Shown here piece after piece: positions 33,684 to 42,813 of a stretch of 64,000 bases of DNA; the stretch's first letter is position 1; each line of letters starts with the position of its first letter. A program made the translations under genes and the position numbers. The DNA comes from UBA6055 sp965203755. Lineage in GTDB: Bacteria > Chloroflexota > Anaerolineae > Aggregatilineales > Phototrophicaceae. The notes beneath the pieces are model-generated. The model was not told where the DNA came from. It saw nothing but the letters and a program-made list of their open reading frames with translations, and ran no database searches. The DNA lies in assembly GCA_965203755.1 (NCBI GenBank), contig OZ241910.1:1116001-1180000 (forward strand). Reading direction: 5' to 3'.

Positions 33684-36002
33684 CTATTGCGCCGTTGCCG
33701 CGCCTGACGACAGAACCAGCAGGATTCCGATTAGGACGGCGGCCGCCAGCGCCAGCAGCATATACTGCTGCACCCGCCCGGTCTGCATACGGCGCAGCCA
33801 GCCGCCCAAGTTGAAAACGGCGATTGGGATGCCGTCGCCGACGCCGTCAATCAGCCAAAGATTCAAGACTTTAGCCAAGTCGCCCAGCCAGGTGAACACG
33901 CGGGCGATGACATGCAAGACCGCGTCGATGATGCCGCGGTCAAGAAAGATGATGACCTGTCGGCCCAGCCACTGCGACGGCTTGACGAACAGCCACCCAT
34001 ACAGATCGTCAAGATAATAACGGCGCTTCAGGATGGGGTGCAATGGGCCTAATATGTCTTCCATCGGGTCTTGCTGTCCGGCTTTGAGCGGTTTGCGCCA
34101 ATACATCCACCAGCCAAGCCCCAGTCCGCCCAATGCCACCAGGAACGACACCGCCACCGGGACGATGTTAAACGGCGGCGCGTGCGGATGATAATCTGGC
34201 AGAGCGACGTAGGCCGCTGTGGCTTCTGACGGCGGCAGGGCTTCAATGATGAGGTGATGGAATGGGTTGTGTTCGGGCGAGAAAATGGGGCCCAAGATGG
34301 GAAAGTCGGTCGGCACGCCGACAAACCCGGCCGCCAGCGCGAAGACCGCCAGAATGAGCAAGGGGAGCGTCATGGTCGCACTGACAATTCCCTGGCCGAG
34401 ATTGGCATGTTGGGCCGCTTCAGTTCGGGCTTCGCCGCCAAAGGCGAGCGCGATCTGCCGCATGGTATAGAAGGCGGTCAAAAAGGCGGCCACAGCCAGC
34501 ATGACAAAGACCAGGCCGTGCGCTCCGCTGCCATATTTCGACAGGCCCAGCCAGGCATCCGCCAAGATCTCATCTTTGGACCAGAACCCGGCGGTGATGA
34601 TCGGCAAGCCTGAAAGCGACAATCCTCCAATCAGAAAGGTCCAGAAAGTCACCGGCATGGCATGCCGCAGGCCGCCCATATTGAACATATCCTGCGGGTC
34701 AAAGCGGTCGTGTGAATCATGCGCTTGATGTCCATGTTCATGGACATGATGCCCGCCGTGCTCCATGCCGTGAATCACCGAGCCGGCGGCCATGAAGAGC
34801 AGCGCCTTGAAAAAGGCATGGGTGATCAGATGAAAGGCGGCGGCGACATAGGCGCCGATGCCCAGGGCCGCCATCATAAAGCCCAGCTGTGAGATGGTGG
34901 AATAGGCCAGCACGGCTTTGACGTCGCTTTGCGCCACAGCCATTGTCGCCGCCAGCAGGGCGGTAAATGCGCCAGTCACAGCCATAAAGGCCAGCGGCTG
35001 GGTTAGGATGCCGTGATGCGGGTCGCCGCCGGCGGCAAACAGGGGATAGAGCCTGACAAGCGAGAAGATGCCGGCGGAGACCATCGCGGCCGCATGAATC
35101 ATGGCGCTCACCGGCGTTGGGCCTTCCATGGCGTCTGGCAGCCAGACATGCAGGGGGAACTGCGCCGACTTGCCGACTGTGCCGATAATCAGGAAGATGC
35201 CGATGATGCTGGCGGCGCTGACGGCGAAGCCGCCAAAAATAATCGGCGTCGCTGTCGCCAGCTTGTTCAGCGTTTCGGGATTATACATAATCTCGCGGAA
35301 ACTTAGCGTTCCGGTGATGGAATAGAGATAGGCGATGCCCAACAGCATGACCACATCGGCGATGCGGGTGGTTGTAAAGGCTTTGATGGCGGCTTTGCAG
35401 GCGGTTTCTTTCTCGAACCAAAAACCAATCAGCAGGTAGGAGCACAGCCCCATGATTTCCCAGCCGACGAACAGCAGCAAGACGTTATCAGCCACAACCA
35501 GGGTCAGCATGGCGCCGGCGAAAAGCGAGATGAGGGCGAAAAACCGCGACTGGCGGGGGTCATGCGCCATATAGCCAATCGAATAGATGAAGATCATCAA
35601 GACGGCGATCGGCACCATGATCAGCATGATGACCGTCGCCGGGTCGATCAGCACGCCCATGGAGAAGGTCGATTCGCCGGTGTTCATCCAGGCGACGGCG
35701 CTTGCCAGCACATCTTCGCCAATATGATGAAGCTGCGAGGCATGCCACAAGACGCGCCAGCTAATAAGCAGGGCGAGGATGACGCCGCCCAAGCCTACGG
35801 CGATGCTTAGGGCGCGGCTGGCTCCAGTGGCCACAGGGACGCGCATGCCTTCATAATCGGGATGATGGCCGCCGTATTCATGGTGGTCTGTGGCGGCGAC
35901 CATTTTGGAGCGGTTGGTCAGCAGGGCAATAATGAGGAAGGCCAGCAAAGGTCCGGCTGGAATCAGCCACGGCAAAAGGTTGGGGTCGGTCAAAAAATCC
36001 AT
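33684..36002 (-). CDS. nuoL: NADH-quinone oxidoreductase subunit L, extended
   Basis: A 772-residue NuoL, longer than the common 600-670. The core antiporter motif set is present: VGWEIMGLCSYLLIGFW (TM5 Glu), GKSAQFPLHVWLPDAMEGPTP (TM7 Lys, here quoted in part: GKSAQFPLHVW), and FHLITHAFFKALLFMAAGS. After that a His-rich loop (about residues 410-435: HGGHHVHEHGHQAHDSH) is inserted. The C-terminus has the long lateral helix region and a final TM (about 745-765). A longer NuoL would be needed to embrace an extra NuoM. It lies 8 nt after nuoK. Confidence 0.95.
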   Translation of the reverse strand: MDFLTDPNLLPWLIPAGPLLAFLIIALLTNRSKMVAATDHHEYGGHHPDYEGMRVPVATGASRALSIAVGLGGVILALLISWRVLWHASQLHHIGEDVLASAVAWMNTGESTFSMGVLIDPATVIMLIMVPIAVLMIFIYSIGYMAHDPRQSRFFALISLFAGAMLTLVVADNVLLLFVGWEIMGLCSYLLIGFWFEKETACKAAIKAFTTTRIADVVMLLGIAYLYSITGTLSFREIMYNPETLNKLATATPIIFGGFAVSAASIIGIFLIIGTVGKSAQFPLHVWLPDAMEGPTPVSAMIHAAAMVSAGIFSLVRLYPLFAAGGDPHHGILTQPLAFMAVTGAFTALLAATMAVAQSDVKAVLAYSTISQLGFMMAALGIGAYVAAAFHLITHAFFKALLFMAAGSVIHGMEHGGHHVHEHGHQAHDSHDRFDPQDMFNMGGLRHAMPVTFWTFLIGGLSLSGLPIITAGFWSKDEILADAWLGLSKYGSGAHGLVFVMLAVAAFLTAFYTMRQIALAFGGEARTEAAQHANLGQGIVSATMTLPLLILAVFALAAGFVGVPTDFPILGPIFSPEHNPFHHLIIEALPPSEATAAYVALPDYHPHAPPFNIVPVAVSFLVALGGLGLGWWMYWRKPLKAGQQDPMEDILGPLHPILKRRYYLDDLYGWLFVKPSQWLGRQVIIFLDRGIIDAVLHVIARVFTWLGDLAKVLNLWLIDGVGDGIPIAVFNLGGWLRRMQTGRVQQYMLLALAAAVLIGILLVLSSGAATAQ

Positions 36003-36010
36003 CTGGGACT

Positions 36011-36322
36011 TTATCCTTTCAGCGTATCAGCTTCTTCTGGGATGACCGAACGCCGATTGCGATAAACTGAAATAATAATCGCCAGGCCGACGGCCGCTTC
36101 GGCGGCGGCGATGATCAGCACAAAGGCGGCAAAGGCATAGCCGGACAAAAGCCCGCTGGTTTCGCTGTATCGCCAAAAGGCGATCAGGTTAATGTTGACG
36201 GCATTCAGCATCAATTCGACCGACATCAGGACAGCGACCGCGTTACGGCGCGCCAGCACGCCAAAGACGCCAATCGAGAACAAGCCGGCGGCAGCCGCCA
36301 GATACATCCAAAGGGGTATCAT
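36011..36322 (-). CDS. nuoK: NADH-quinone oxidoreductase subunit K
   Basis: A 103-residue three-TM subunit. The two buried membrane Glu residues of the E-channel are in LMSVELMLNAVNINLIAF and LIIAAAEAAVGLAIIIS. It sits between nuoJ (14 nt) and nuoL (8 nt). Confidence 0.95.
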   Translation of the reverse strand: MIPLWMYLAAAAGLFSIGVFGVLARRNAVAVLMSVELMLNAVNINLIAFWRYSETSGLLSGYAFAAFVLIIAAAEAAVGLAIIISVYRNRRSVIPEEADTLKG

Positions 36323-36336
36323 CCGTCCCTTCCTCC

Positions 36337-36849
36337 CTATGCTTCTTCATCGCGGGCGATGAAGATGGCGCCGATCATCGCTGCCGTCAGCAAAAGCGAT
36401 GCCAGCATAAAAGGCACCACATAGCCGCTGCCATCGACCAGCGCCTTGCCAAAATCGGTGGTGGTCGCCACGATGGCCGGCGCGGTGTCTGGGTTTTGGC
36501 CGCCAAAGGCTGGCAGGGTCACGCCAGCGATGAGAATCAGGAATAAGACCAGGGCGGCGATCAAGCTGGGCAGGGTGCGAATGTATCGTTCGCGGATGCG
36601 TGTGACGCTGCGCGTCAGCATCACGGCAAAGGTGATGAGGATGGCGATGGCGCCGATGTAGACCAGGATCTGCACCGCCGCCAGAAAGGGCGCGCTCAAC
36701 AGGACCATATAGCCGGCGACGCCAAACAGGCTCATCATCAGCCAGATTGTGCCTTGGAACAAATTGCGGGTTGTGACCACGCCGATGCCGCCGCCCAGGG
36801 TTAGTATTGTAAAGATGGCAAATCCTATTGTGATCGCGTTCAATTCCAT
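36337..36849 (-). CDS. nuoJ: NADH-quinone oxidoreductase subunit J
   Basis: A 170-residue five-TM subunit. LAAVQILVYIGAIAILITFAVML is the conserved TM3 with the pi-bulge region important for coupling (short form VQILVYIGAIAILITF). Start 36849 is chosen from GGGAG 9 nt upstream; longer in-frame extensions would overlap nuoH and are not supported. nuoI, which often lies between nuoH and nuoJ, is missing here. Confidence 0.94.
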   Translation of the reverse strand: MELNAITIGFAIFTILTLGGGIGVVTTRNLFQGTIWLMMSLFGVAGYMVLLSAPFLAAVQILVYIGAIAILITFAVMLTRSVTRIRERYIRTLPSLIAALVLFLILIAGVTLPAFGGQNPDTAPAIVATTTDFGKALVDGSGYVVPFMLASLLLTAAMIGAIFIARDEEA

Positions 36850-36862
36850 CGCATTGGTCTCC

Positions 36863-38089
36863 CTAGTCTCTGGCCGCGCTGCCGGCCTGCGCCAAAGCGG
36901 CTTGAGCCGCCTGCGATTCGCGGCGGAATTCCTGTCCATGTTTGCGTAATATCCCCAGCAGCCAGATGGCGAGGGCCAGATTGACAAGCAGCATGATCAG
37001 GGTCGCCGGCAGCAGCTCCGGGACGGCGGCGGCGATAAAATCACGCGGCGCCAAGCCGAGCTCCTGTAAAATTTTCAGCACGGCCGACAGCAAGACGATG
37101 TTGGCAATCGACAGCGGCACCAGCACTTTCCAGTTGAAGGCCATGATCTGGTCAATCCGCAGGCGCGGGACTGTATTTCGCAGCCAGAGCGTGGTCAGGT
37201 AAATGACGGCGCCTTTCGCGCCCAGCCAGGCGAAGGCGATCAGCGGCGATTCGTAATAGAGCGGGCCCATCCAGCCGCCGAAGAAGAGCAGCGCCATCAG
37301 GATGCCGTTGGTAAAGACATGCAGAAATTCGGCGGCGAAGAACATGCCGAATTTCATGCCGGAGTATTCGATATTAAAGCCGGCGACCAACTCGGATTCG
37401 GCTTCGATCAAGTCAAAGGGGGCGCGGCCGGTTTCGGCCTGCGATGAGATGTAAAAGATGATAAACGCCAGCGGCGACAAGACCACGAACCACATACCGC
37501 TCTGGGCATTGACGATATCGGCCATGCTCATGCTGCCTGCCAGCATCACTGGCGCCAGCAGGGCAAAGACCAGCGGCACTTCATAGCTTACCAGCAGGGC
37601 CACGACGCGAAAAGCGCCCAGCAGCGCGTATTTATTGTTGCTGGCCCAGCCGGCCGCCATAATCGCCAGGGTGCCGAGAGAGGCGACGGCGACGAAATAC
37701 AAAGCGCCGATTTCGAGATCGACGCCCATGTGGAAGGGGGTAAAAGGCACCACCGCCCAGATTAGGACCACGGAGGCGAAGGACACCAGCGGCGCCGCAT
37801 TGTACAGCACGCGGTCGGCGGCGGTCGGCGTGATATCTTCTTTGCCCAGCAGCTTCAGCAGATCGGCAAAGGTCTGCATCAAGCCGATGGGCCCGACGCG
37901 GTTGGGACCAATGCGGTCTTGAATCCGCGCCGCGACTTTCCGTTCGATCCAGATCAACACAATCACCGTCAGCAATGGCACGCCGCTGACCAGCAGAACG
38001 CCGACCAGCAAGGACACAAACTGCGCCAGGCCGCCGCTGACGCCGGCTTCCGCCAGGACTGTGCATAAACCGGTACAAATTTCGTTCAT
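36863..38089 (-). CDS. nuoH: NADH-quinone oxidoreductase subunit H
   Basis: A 408-residue subunit with eight TM helices that forms the quinone-binding chamber. ERKVAARIQDRIGPNRVGP, LKLLGKEDITP, SYEVPLVFALL and SQAETGRAPFDLIEAESELVAGFN-type text (quoted: ETGRAPFDLIEAESELV) are all hallmarks. A charged C-terminal tail of about 30 residues is added. It is 30 nt downstream of nuoA and 13 nt upstream of nuoJ. Confidence 0.96.
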   Translation of the reverse strand: MNEICTGLCTVLAEAGVSGGLAQFVSLLVGVLLVSGVPLLTVIVLIWIERKVAARIQDRIGPNRVGPIGLMQTFADLLKLLGKEDITPTAADRVLYNAAPLVSFASVVLIWAVVPFTPFHMGVDLEIGALYFVAVASLGTLAIMAAGWASNNKYALLGAFRVVALLVSYEVPLVFALLAPVMLAGSMSMADIVNAQSGMWFVVLSPLAFIIFYISSQAETGRAPFDLIEAESELVAGFNIEYSGMKFGMFFAAEFLHVFTNGILMALLFFGGWMGPLYYESPLIAFAWLGAKGAVIYLTTLWLRNTVPRLRIDQIMAFNWKVLVPLSIANIVLLSAVLKILQELGLAPRDFIAAAVPELLPATLIMLLVNLALAIWLLGILRKHGQEFRRESQAAQAALAQAGSAARD

Positions 38090-38119
38090 AATCGTCTCTC
38101 GATACCCTTCTCGCCCTGC

Positions 38120-38482
38120 CTAGCTCCACTCCAGCGCGTTTTTGCTCCAGGCATAGAACAAAGCGTCTGTCAATAAGAAGATGAAGAGGAAACCAGCCAC
38201 AAAACCGAACAGGCTCATCTCGTTATAGGCGGCTGCCCATGGGAACAGAAACACCATTTCGACGTCAAACACCAGGAAAATCAAGCCATAGATATAGTAT
38301 TGAACCCGGAACTGAACCCAGGTGTCGCCAATGGTTTCCACGCCGCATTCATAGGTTGAGCTTTTCAATACATTGGGCTTGCGCGGTCGGAAGATCCAGG
38401 CGATCACAATCGGCAAGGCCGGGAAGACCGGCGCCAAGACGGCAAACAAGCCAATAAAAGCCCACTCGTTCAAAACATTCAT
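38120..38482 (-). CDS. nuoA: NADH-quinone oxidoreductase subunit A
   Basis: A 120-residue three-TM subunit. YECGVETIGDTWVQFRVQYY and LIFLVFDVEMVFLFPWA are the diagnostic segments (loop cysteine and TM2 acidic residues). It is the first gene of the operon, about 100 nt downstream of a good promoter. nuoB, C and D, which commonly follow nuoA, are not in this window, so the peripheral arm is encoded elsewhere. Confidence 0.95.
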   Translation of the reverse strand: MNVLNEWAFIGLFAVLAPVFPALPIVIAWIFRPRKPNVLKSSTYECGVETIGDTWVQFRVQYYIYGLIFLVFDVEMVFLFPWAAAYNEMSLFGFVAGFLFIFLLTDALFYAWSKNALEWS

Positions 38483-38785
38483 CGGCGCAGCGCTCCCAAA
38501 CCAGCTAAGACAAGCCACAGACAACCAGGCAAAGCGGAGACCGCTTCGATGACGCTGTGATTGCGTTATTTATCACAAACCGCATTAGTATAGCATCATC
38601 ATTTCGCGAGCGCAATGCCGCAGTATATTCACATTGCCGGCGGCGGGTTGGATTTTAACATAAGGATGATGAAAACCCTACACCCCAGCCGGATAATTTT
38701 TCACATCGGCAAAGGTGATTGGAAGGTCGGAGGATGCGGCGAATCGGGGCTATGAATTGGCTGAAAGCCGGCGCAGAATAAAGCT
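38483..38785. other. Divergent promoter region between nuoA and the FemAB-like genes
   Basis: No gene seen. It holds the nuo promoter (38587-38615, minus) and a weaker plus-strand candidate TTGCCG, 16 nt, TAACAT (38634-38661) for the FemAB-like gene at 38786. Confidence 0.55.
38587..38615 (-). promoter_or_regulatory. Predicted promoter of the nuo operon
   Basis: Minus strand: TTGCGC, 17-nt spacer, TATACT, 104 nt before nuoA. Confidence 0.6.
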
Positions 38786-39826
38786 ATGGCAAAAACACCC
38801 GCATCGGATGATCGGCCGGTCTCCATCGCAAGTCCAGGCGGCTGTGATTGGGACCGGTTTGTCCGCCGGCAGCCCCGCGCGCATCTCTTGCAGCTGTCCG
38901 GCTGGGGTGAACTCAAATCACAGTTTGGCTGGGATTCGCAAATCGTTGCGCTCTTGAGGGGGGGCGAAATCGCAGCTGGGGCGCTGGTCTTGCTCAAGGG
39001 GCTGCCCTTGCGATTGGGGCGGATGGCTTATGCGCCGATGGGTGGATACGCCGCTGATGAATCGCTTTATCCGCCTTTGTGGGAGGCTATCGGAACACAA
39101 ACCGGGGCCGCCTTCCTCAAGCTGGAGGCGGGCCTCTTCATCGACAGTCCGATGCCCGACTTCGCCGGCATGGGCTTTTATGCCAGTCCGCAGACGGTGC
39201 AGCCGCCGAACACCATCCGCATTGATGTCGGCGGCGATGACCGCGTCATCATGGGGCGCATGAATCAAGGCACGCGCCGCAAGATTCGCAAGAGTCGCAA
39301 AAGCGGCATCCTTTATTATGAAGGCTCGCGCGATGATCTGTCCGATTTTAATCGTCTGATGCGGCAAACGGGGGCGCGCAACGGATTCGCTGTCCACAGC
39401 GGCGCCTATTATGAGAAGGTCTATGACCTGTTTATTCCCGACTATGGCGCGCTGCTGATGGCAAAACACGCGGGCATGCCGCTGGCTGGCATCATGGTCT
39501 TTGCTTTGGGCGACACCGCCTGGTACATTTACGGCGCTTCCGCGCGGGAAAAAAGCAATCTGTATGCGACTTATGGCATTCAATGGCAGGCGATACAATG
39601 GGCGAAGGCTCAAGGCTGCGTCTGGTATGATCTGTGGGGCATCCCCGACTGCGACGAAGCCGCGCTGGAGGCGCAGTTCCGCGAAAGGTCGGATGGTCTG
39701 TGGGGGGTGTACGGGTTCAAGCGGGGCTGGGGCGGGACAATACGGCGGTCGGCCGGCGCCTGGGACAAAGCCTTCAATCCGCTCGTCTACGCAGCCTATC
39801 GGGCCGCCCTGACATGGCGCGGCTGA
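38786..39826 (+). CDS. FemAB-like peptidyltransferase (peptidoglycan branch formation), copy 1
   Basis: A 346-residue protein with two GNAT-like lobes typical of FemX/FemA/FemB. HLLQLSGWGELKSQFGW opens the first lobe, MNQGTRRKIRKSRKSGI is the basic segment preceding the second, and YIYGASAREKSNLYATYGIQWQAIQWA, then YDLWGI, close the catalytic lobe (short quotes). These enzymes use aminoacyl-tRNA to add amino acids to the third-position residue of lipid II. A paralogue follows immediately, which suggests two successive additions, as with FemA and FemB. Confidence 0.88.
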   Translation: MAKTPASDDRPVSIASPGGCDWDRFVRRQPRAHLLQLSGWGELKSQFGWDSQIVALLRGGEIAAGALVLLKGLPLRLGRMAYAPMGGYAADESLYPPLWEAIGTQTGAAFLKLEAGLFIDSPMPDFAGMGFYASPQTVQPPNTIRIDVGGDDRVIMGRMNQGTRRKIRKSRKSGILYYEGSRDDLSDFNRLMRQTGARNGFAVHSGAYYEKVYDLFIPDYGALLMAKHAGMPLAGIMVFALGDTAWYIYGASAREKSNLYATYGIQWQAIQWAKAQGCVWYDLWGIPDCDEAALEAQFRERSDGLWGVYGFKRGWGGTIRRSAGAWDKAFNPLVYAAYRAALTWRG

Positions 39827-39856
39827 TCTGAACTGGCCGCCGAAAGGCTTCTCGCT

Positions 39857-40939
39857 ATTCTCACTCTGACTGAAATCACCGACCGCGGCACCTGGAACCG
39901 GACACTGCGCCAACTCCCCTATGCCCATGTCCTGCAAACATGGGAATGGGGCGAGTTCAAGCGGGCGGCGGGCGGCTGGCGGCCGCAGCGGCTGGCATTC
40001 GAGCGCGGCGGTCGGGTGGCGGCGATGGCAAGCGCGGCTGTGCGCCAGAGGGGGCCGCTGAAGGTGATGTATGTCAGCAAAGGACCGGCTTTGGATTACG
40101 CTGATGTTGATTTATTCGACGAGGTCATCGCTGAACTGGAAGGCCGCGCCCGACGGCAGCGGGCGATCTGGCTCAAAATCGACCCTGATGTCATTCAGGG
40201 GACTGGCTTGCCTGACAGCGAGGAGGACCAGCCAAAGGCCATCGGAACAGCCATCATCGCCGGGCTGAAGCGGCGCGGCTGGCGATTTTCGGATTCACAG
40301 GCGCAGTTTCGCAATACCATCAGCATCGACCTTACCCAGCCTGCCGATGACATTCTTATGGCGATGAGTGGCAATACTCGCCGTAAAATCCGCGCCGCGT
40401 ACAAAAAAGGGGTCGCGGTCCGGGCCGCTGGCCTGGATGATCTGCCGATGCTTTATCGACTGTATCAAGTCACAAGTCAGCGCGACCGTTTTCTGATTCG
40501 CCCGTTTGATTATTATCGGCGCGTCTGGCAGGAATTCATGCGCGCCGGGCTGGCTCATGCGCTGATCGCCGAATATGAGGGCAAGGCGATTGCACAGCTT
40601 ATTCTGTTTCACTTCGGGCGGAAATGCTGGTATTTTTATGGCGCTTCATCCAATGAAGAGCGTCATCGCATGCCCAACTATGCCTTGCAATGGGAAGCGA
40701 TCCAATGGGCGAAATCACAGGGCTATGCCATCTATGATATGTGGGGCGCGCCCGATGTTTTTAACGTCACCGACAGCCTGTGGGGGGTCTATCAATTCAA
40801 GCGCGGCTTTCGCGGCCGGGTCATTCGTCATATCGGCGCTTGGGATTATGCCCCGCGCCCTTGGCTTTACCGCGCCTATGCAGAAATCATGCCGCGCCTG
40901 TTTCATATTATGCGAACGCGGGCGAAAGACATGAGATAG
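39857..40939 (+). CDS. FemAB-like peptidyltransferase, copy 2 (non-ATG start)
   Basis: A paralogue of the gene before it, in the same frame, beginning 30 nt after its TGA. Family homology starts at once (EITDRGTWNRTLRQLP, then HVLQTWEWGEFK), so the gene must begin near 39857, but no ATG, GTG or TTG is available there. The best start is ATT at 39857 with AAAGG 9 nt upstream, giving 360 residues; CTG 39866 is the alternative. The first GTG is at 40016 and would delete about 53 residues of the first lobe. The rest is intact: MSGNTRRKIRAAYKKGV, YFYGASSNEERHRMPNY, YDMWGAP. Confidence 0.8.
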   Translation: MLTLTEITDRGTWNRTLRQLPYAHVLQTWEWGEFKRAAGGWRPQRLAFERGGRVAAMASAAVRQRGPLKVMYVSKGPALDYADVDLFDEVIAELEGRARRQRAIWLKIDPDVIQGTGLPDSEEDQPKAIGTAIIAGLKRRGWRFSDSQAQFRNTISIDLTQPADDILMAMSGNTRRKIRAAYKKGVAVRAAGLDDLPMLYRLYQVTSQRDRFLIRPFDYYRRVWQEFMRAGLAHALIAEYEGKAIAQLILFHFGRKCWYFYGASSNEERHRMPNYALQWEAIQWAKSQGYAIYDMWGAPDVFNVTDSLWGVYQFKRGFRGRVIRHIGAWDYAPRPWLYRAYAEIMPRLFHIMRTRAKDMR

Positions 40940-41069
40940 AAAGGGAGATAAAATGATAGAAAAGAAAGCGGAATAAAGCGCAGACGGCAAACTTGGGCTT
41001 TCGCGTGTATAATAGGCTGGGCGCCGCTTCACACGATTTGCCGATTCAGTCGAGAGGCGCGGGGAAACA

Positions 41070-41618
41070 GTGTTCAGGTCAAGCGTTTTACAATACCGGG
41101 TCTTGCTCCTCAATGGAAGCACATGGGAACCGCTGTCCGTCATCACGGTTCAGCGCGCCATCAACCTGCTGCTGGCGGGCAAAGCCATCGCGGTCGAGCA
41201 GACGGGGCAGCACCTGCGTACAGTCCGCACGCAATTCGAGATTCCGTCGGTGATTGCCCTGAAGTCCTACGTCAATGCGCCGCGCCGCGAATCCCATTGG
41301 AATCGCAAAGGCGTCCTGACACGCGACAGCTATACCTGCATCTACTGCGGCGCGCGGCTGGGAGAGCCGCGCAAGGGGAAGGTCTTAAGCAAGCGCGACT
41401 TTACGATTGATCATATCATCCCGCGTTCAAAAGGCGGCCGCGATACCTGGTCAAACACAGCCTGCGCCTGTTCAAGATGCAATCATCGCAAGGGCAACCG
41501 CCTGCATCATGTCGCTGGCATGCGGCTGCGATGGGAGCCGAAAACCCCGCGCACCAGCTATCTCGTGATTGCCCTCGGTTCAGGCCCGGAGGTATGGAAA
41601 CGCTATATTGAGATTTAG
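41070..41618 (+). CDS. HNH endonuclease domain protein
   Basis: A 182-residue protein. LLLNGSTWEPLSVITVQRAI is the typical N-terminal extension of this HNH subfamily; the nuclease core has YTCIYCG and CSRCNHRKG zinc knuckles around DHIIPRSKGG (the His of the ββα-metal motif). It begins with GTG at 41070 after GGGGAAACA. Proteins of this kind are widespread and of uncertain biological role; DNA nicking or cleavage is inferred from the fold. A -10-like TATAAT lies at 41008-41013. Confidence 0.85.
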   Translation: MFRSSVLQYRVLLLNGSTWEPLSVITVQRAINLLLAGKAIAVEQTGQHLRTVRTQFEIPSVIALKSYVNAPRRESHWNRKGVLTRDSYTCIYCGARLGEPRKGKVLSKRDFTIDHIIPRSKGGRDTWSNTACACSRCNHRKGNRLHHVAGMRLRWEPKTPRTSYLVIALGSGPEVWKRYIEI

Positions 41619-41633
41619 GAGCCGGCCGCCGGC

Positions 41634-42773
41634 TTAAGGCTCTTGATTCCAGTCCATCAGCAGGGCGGCCATCAGCGCCGCCTGCCGCGGCAGGCTGCTG
41701 ATGATGACGTGTTCATGCAAAGCATGCGCGCCGTCGCCATGCGCGCCCAGTCCATCCAGGGTTGGGATGCCCATGGCGGCGGTGAAGTTCCCGTCCGAGC
41801 CGCCGCCGGCGCCGCCTTCATCAATCGTCACGCCATATCGCCGGCCAATCGCGGCCGCTTTCTCGAACAGGCCGGGGCGGCGTTCCATCGGCGGGCGATA
41901 TCCCTGGCGAATACAGGACACTTTGGCGCCGGGCATCTTGGGATACAGGCTGGACAGGGCTTGATGCAAGGCATCCATCGCCGCCGTCGTCATGGCGCGG
42001 GCATCGATATGCGCTTTCACATGCGCCGGGACAACATTGCCGGCCGACCCGCCCTCAACCATGGTAATCGACACCGAAACGCCGTATTTGAGGTCATTCA
42101 GCTTTTGGATCTCGAGCGCCTGCCGGGCGAACTCGATAATCGCGTTGATGCCTTCCTGGGGCGCGGCGCCGGCATGAGATGCCAAACCGTCGACGCGCAG
42201 TTCATACTTGCCGCCCCCCTTGCGCCAGGTCTTGATGGCGCCTTCTTTGGTGGCCGGCTCCATGACCAGCGTCAATTCACAGCCGGCCGCCTGTTCCTTG
42301 ATCAGCGCTTGGGAAAGCGGGCTGCCAATTTCTTCTTCAGTGGTCACCAGAAAATGAATCGGGCGCGGCGGCAGCTGGCGGCGGGCCTGCAGGCCGCGAA
42401 TGGCTTCCAGCGCGATGACCGCGCCGGCTTTCATATCAAACGCGCCGGGGCCGTAATAGCGGCCGGCTTCGATTTTGACGGGCATGGTTCGCAATGAGCC
42501 GATGGGATGCACTGTATCTAGGTGAGCCATGAACAGAAACGGTTTGCCGGGCGCATTTTCGCGCCACTTCGCCAGCAGGAAATCGCCGACGCTGGCCTGT
42601 GGATAACGGACAAGGGAATCCACATTCATTTCGATGAGCTTGGCGGCCATAAAATCAATCAGCTTATCGACCCGCGCTTTGTCGCGCGTGAAGGATTCGC
42701 GCCGCACCAGTTCGGTCAAGAGGTCAAGCATGGCCGCTTGTCTGGTTCTAAAATAATTCAAAAGCTCTGACAT
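41634..42773 (-). CDS. M20-family metallopeptidase (carboxypeptidase G2-like)
   Basis: A 379-residue zinc peptidase. MAHLDTVHPIGS has the first His-x-Asp ligand set, GPGAFDMKAG the bridging Asp, and VTTEEEIGSPLS the catalytic and ligand Glu pair. The lid (dimerisation) domain is about residues 175-285. The layout is closest to glutamate carboxypeptidase-type enzymes that remove C-terminal Glu or cleave small amide substrates; the true substrate is unknown. Start 42773 lies after AAAGGCAGG; ATG 42788 is in frame. Confidence 0.88.
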   Translation of the reverse strand: MSELLNYFRTRQAAMLDLLTELVRRESFTRDKARVDKLIDFMAAKLIEMNVDSLVRYPQASVGDFLLAKWRENAPGKPFLFMAHLDTVHPIGSLRTMPVKIEAGRYYGPGAFDMKAGAVIALEAIRGLQARRQLPPRPIHFLVTTEEEIGSPLSQALIKEQAAGCELTLVMEPATKEGAIKTWRKGGGKYELRVDGLASHAGAAPQEGINAIIEFARQALEIQKLNDLKYGVSVSITMVEGGSAGNVVPAHVKAHIDARAMTTAAMDALHQALSSLYPKMPGAKVSCIRQGYRPPMERRPGLFEKAAAIGRRYGVTIDEGGAGGGSDGNFTAAMGIPTLDGLGAHGDGAHALHEHVIISSLPRQAALMAALLMDWNQEP

Positions 42774-42813
42774 AGCCTGCCTTTCCAATAGAGACGATGT
42801 TTTGGCGCCATTT

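Noticed and set aside
39824..39826. TGA between the FemAB copies as selenocysteine or a read-through codon
   Set aside because: No SECIS-like structure or Sec context; a start just after it explains the homology.
40016..40939. FemAB copy 2 starting at GTG 40016
   Set aside because: It would lose about 53 residues that clearly match family members, so an upstream start is needed.
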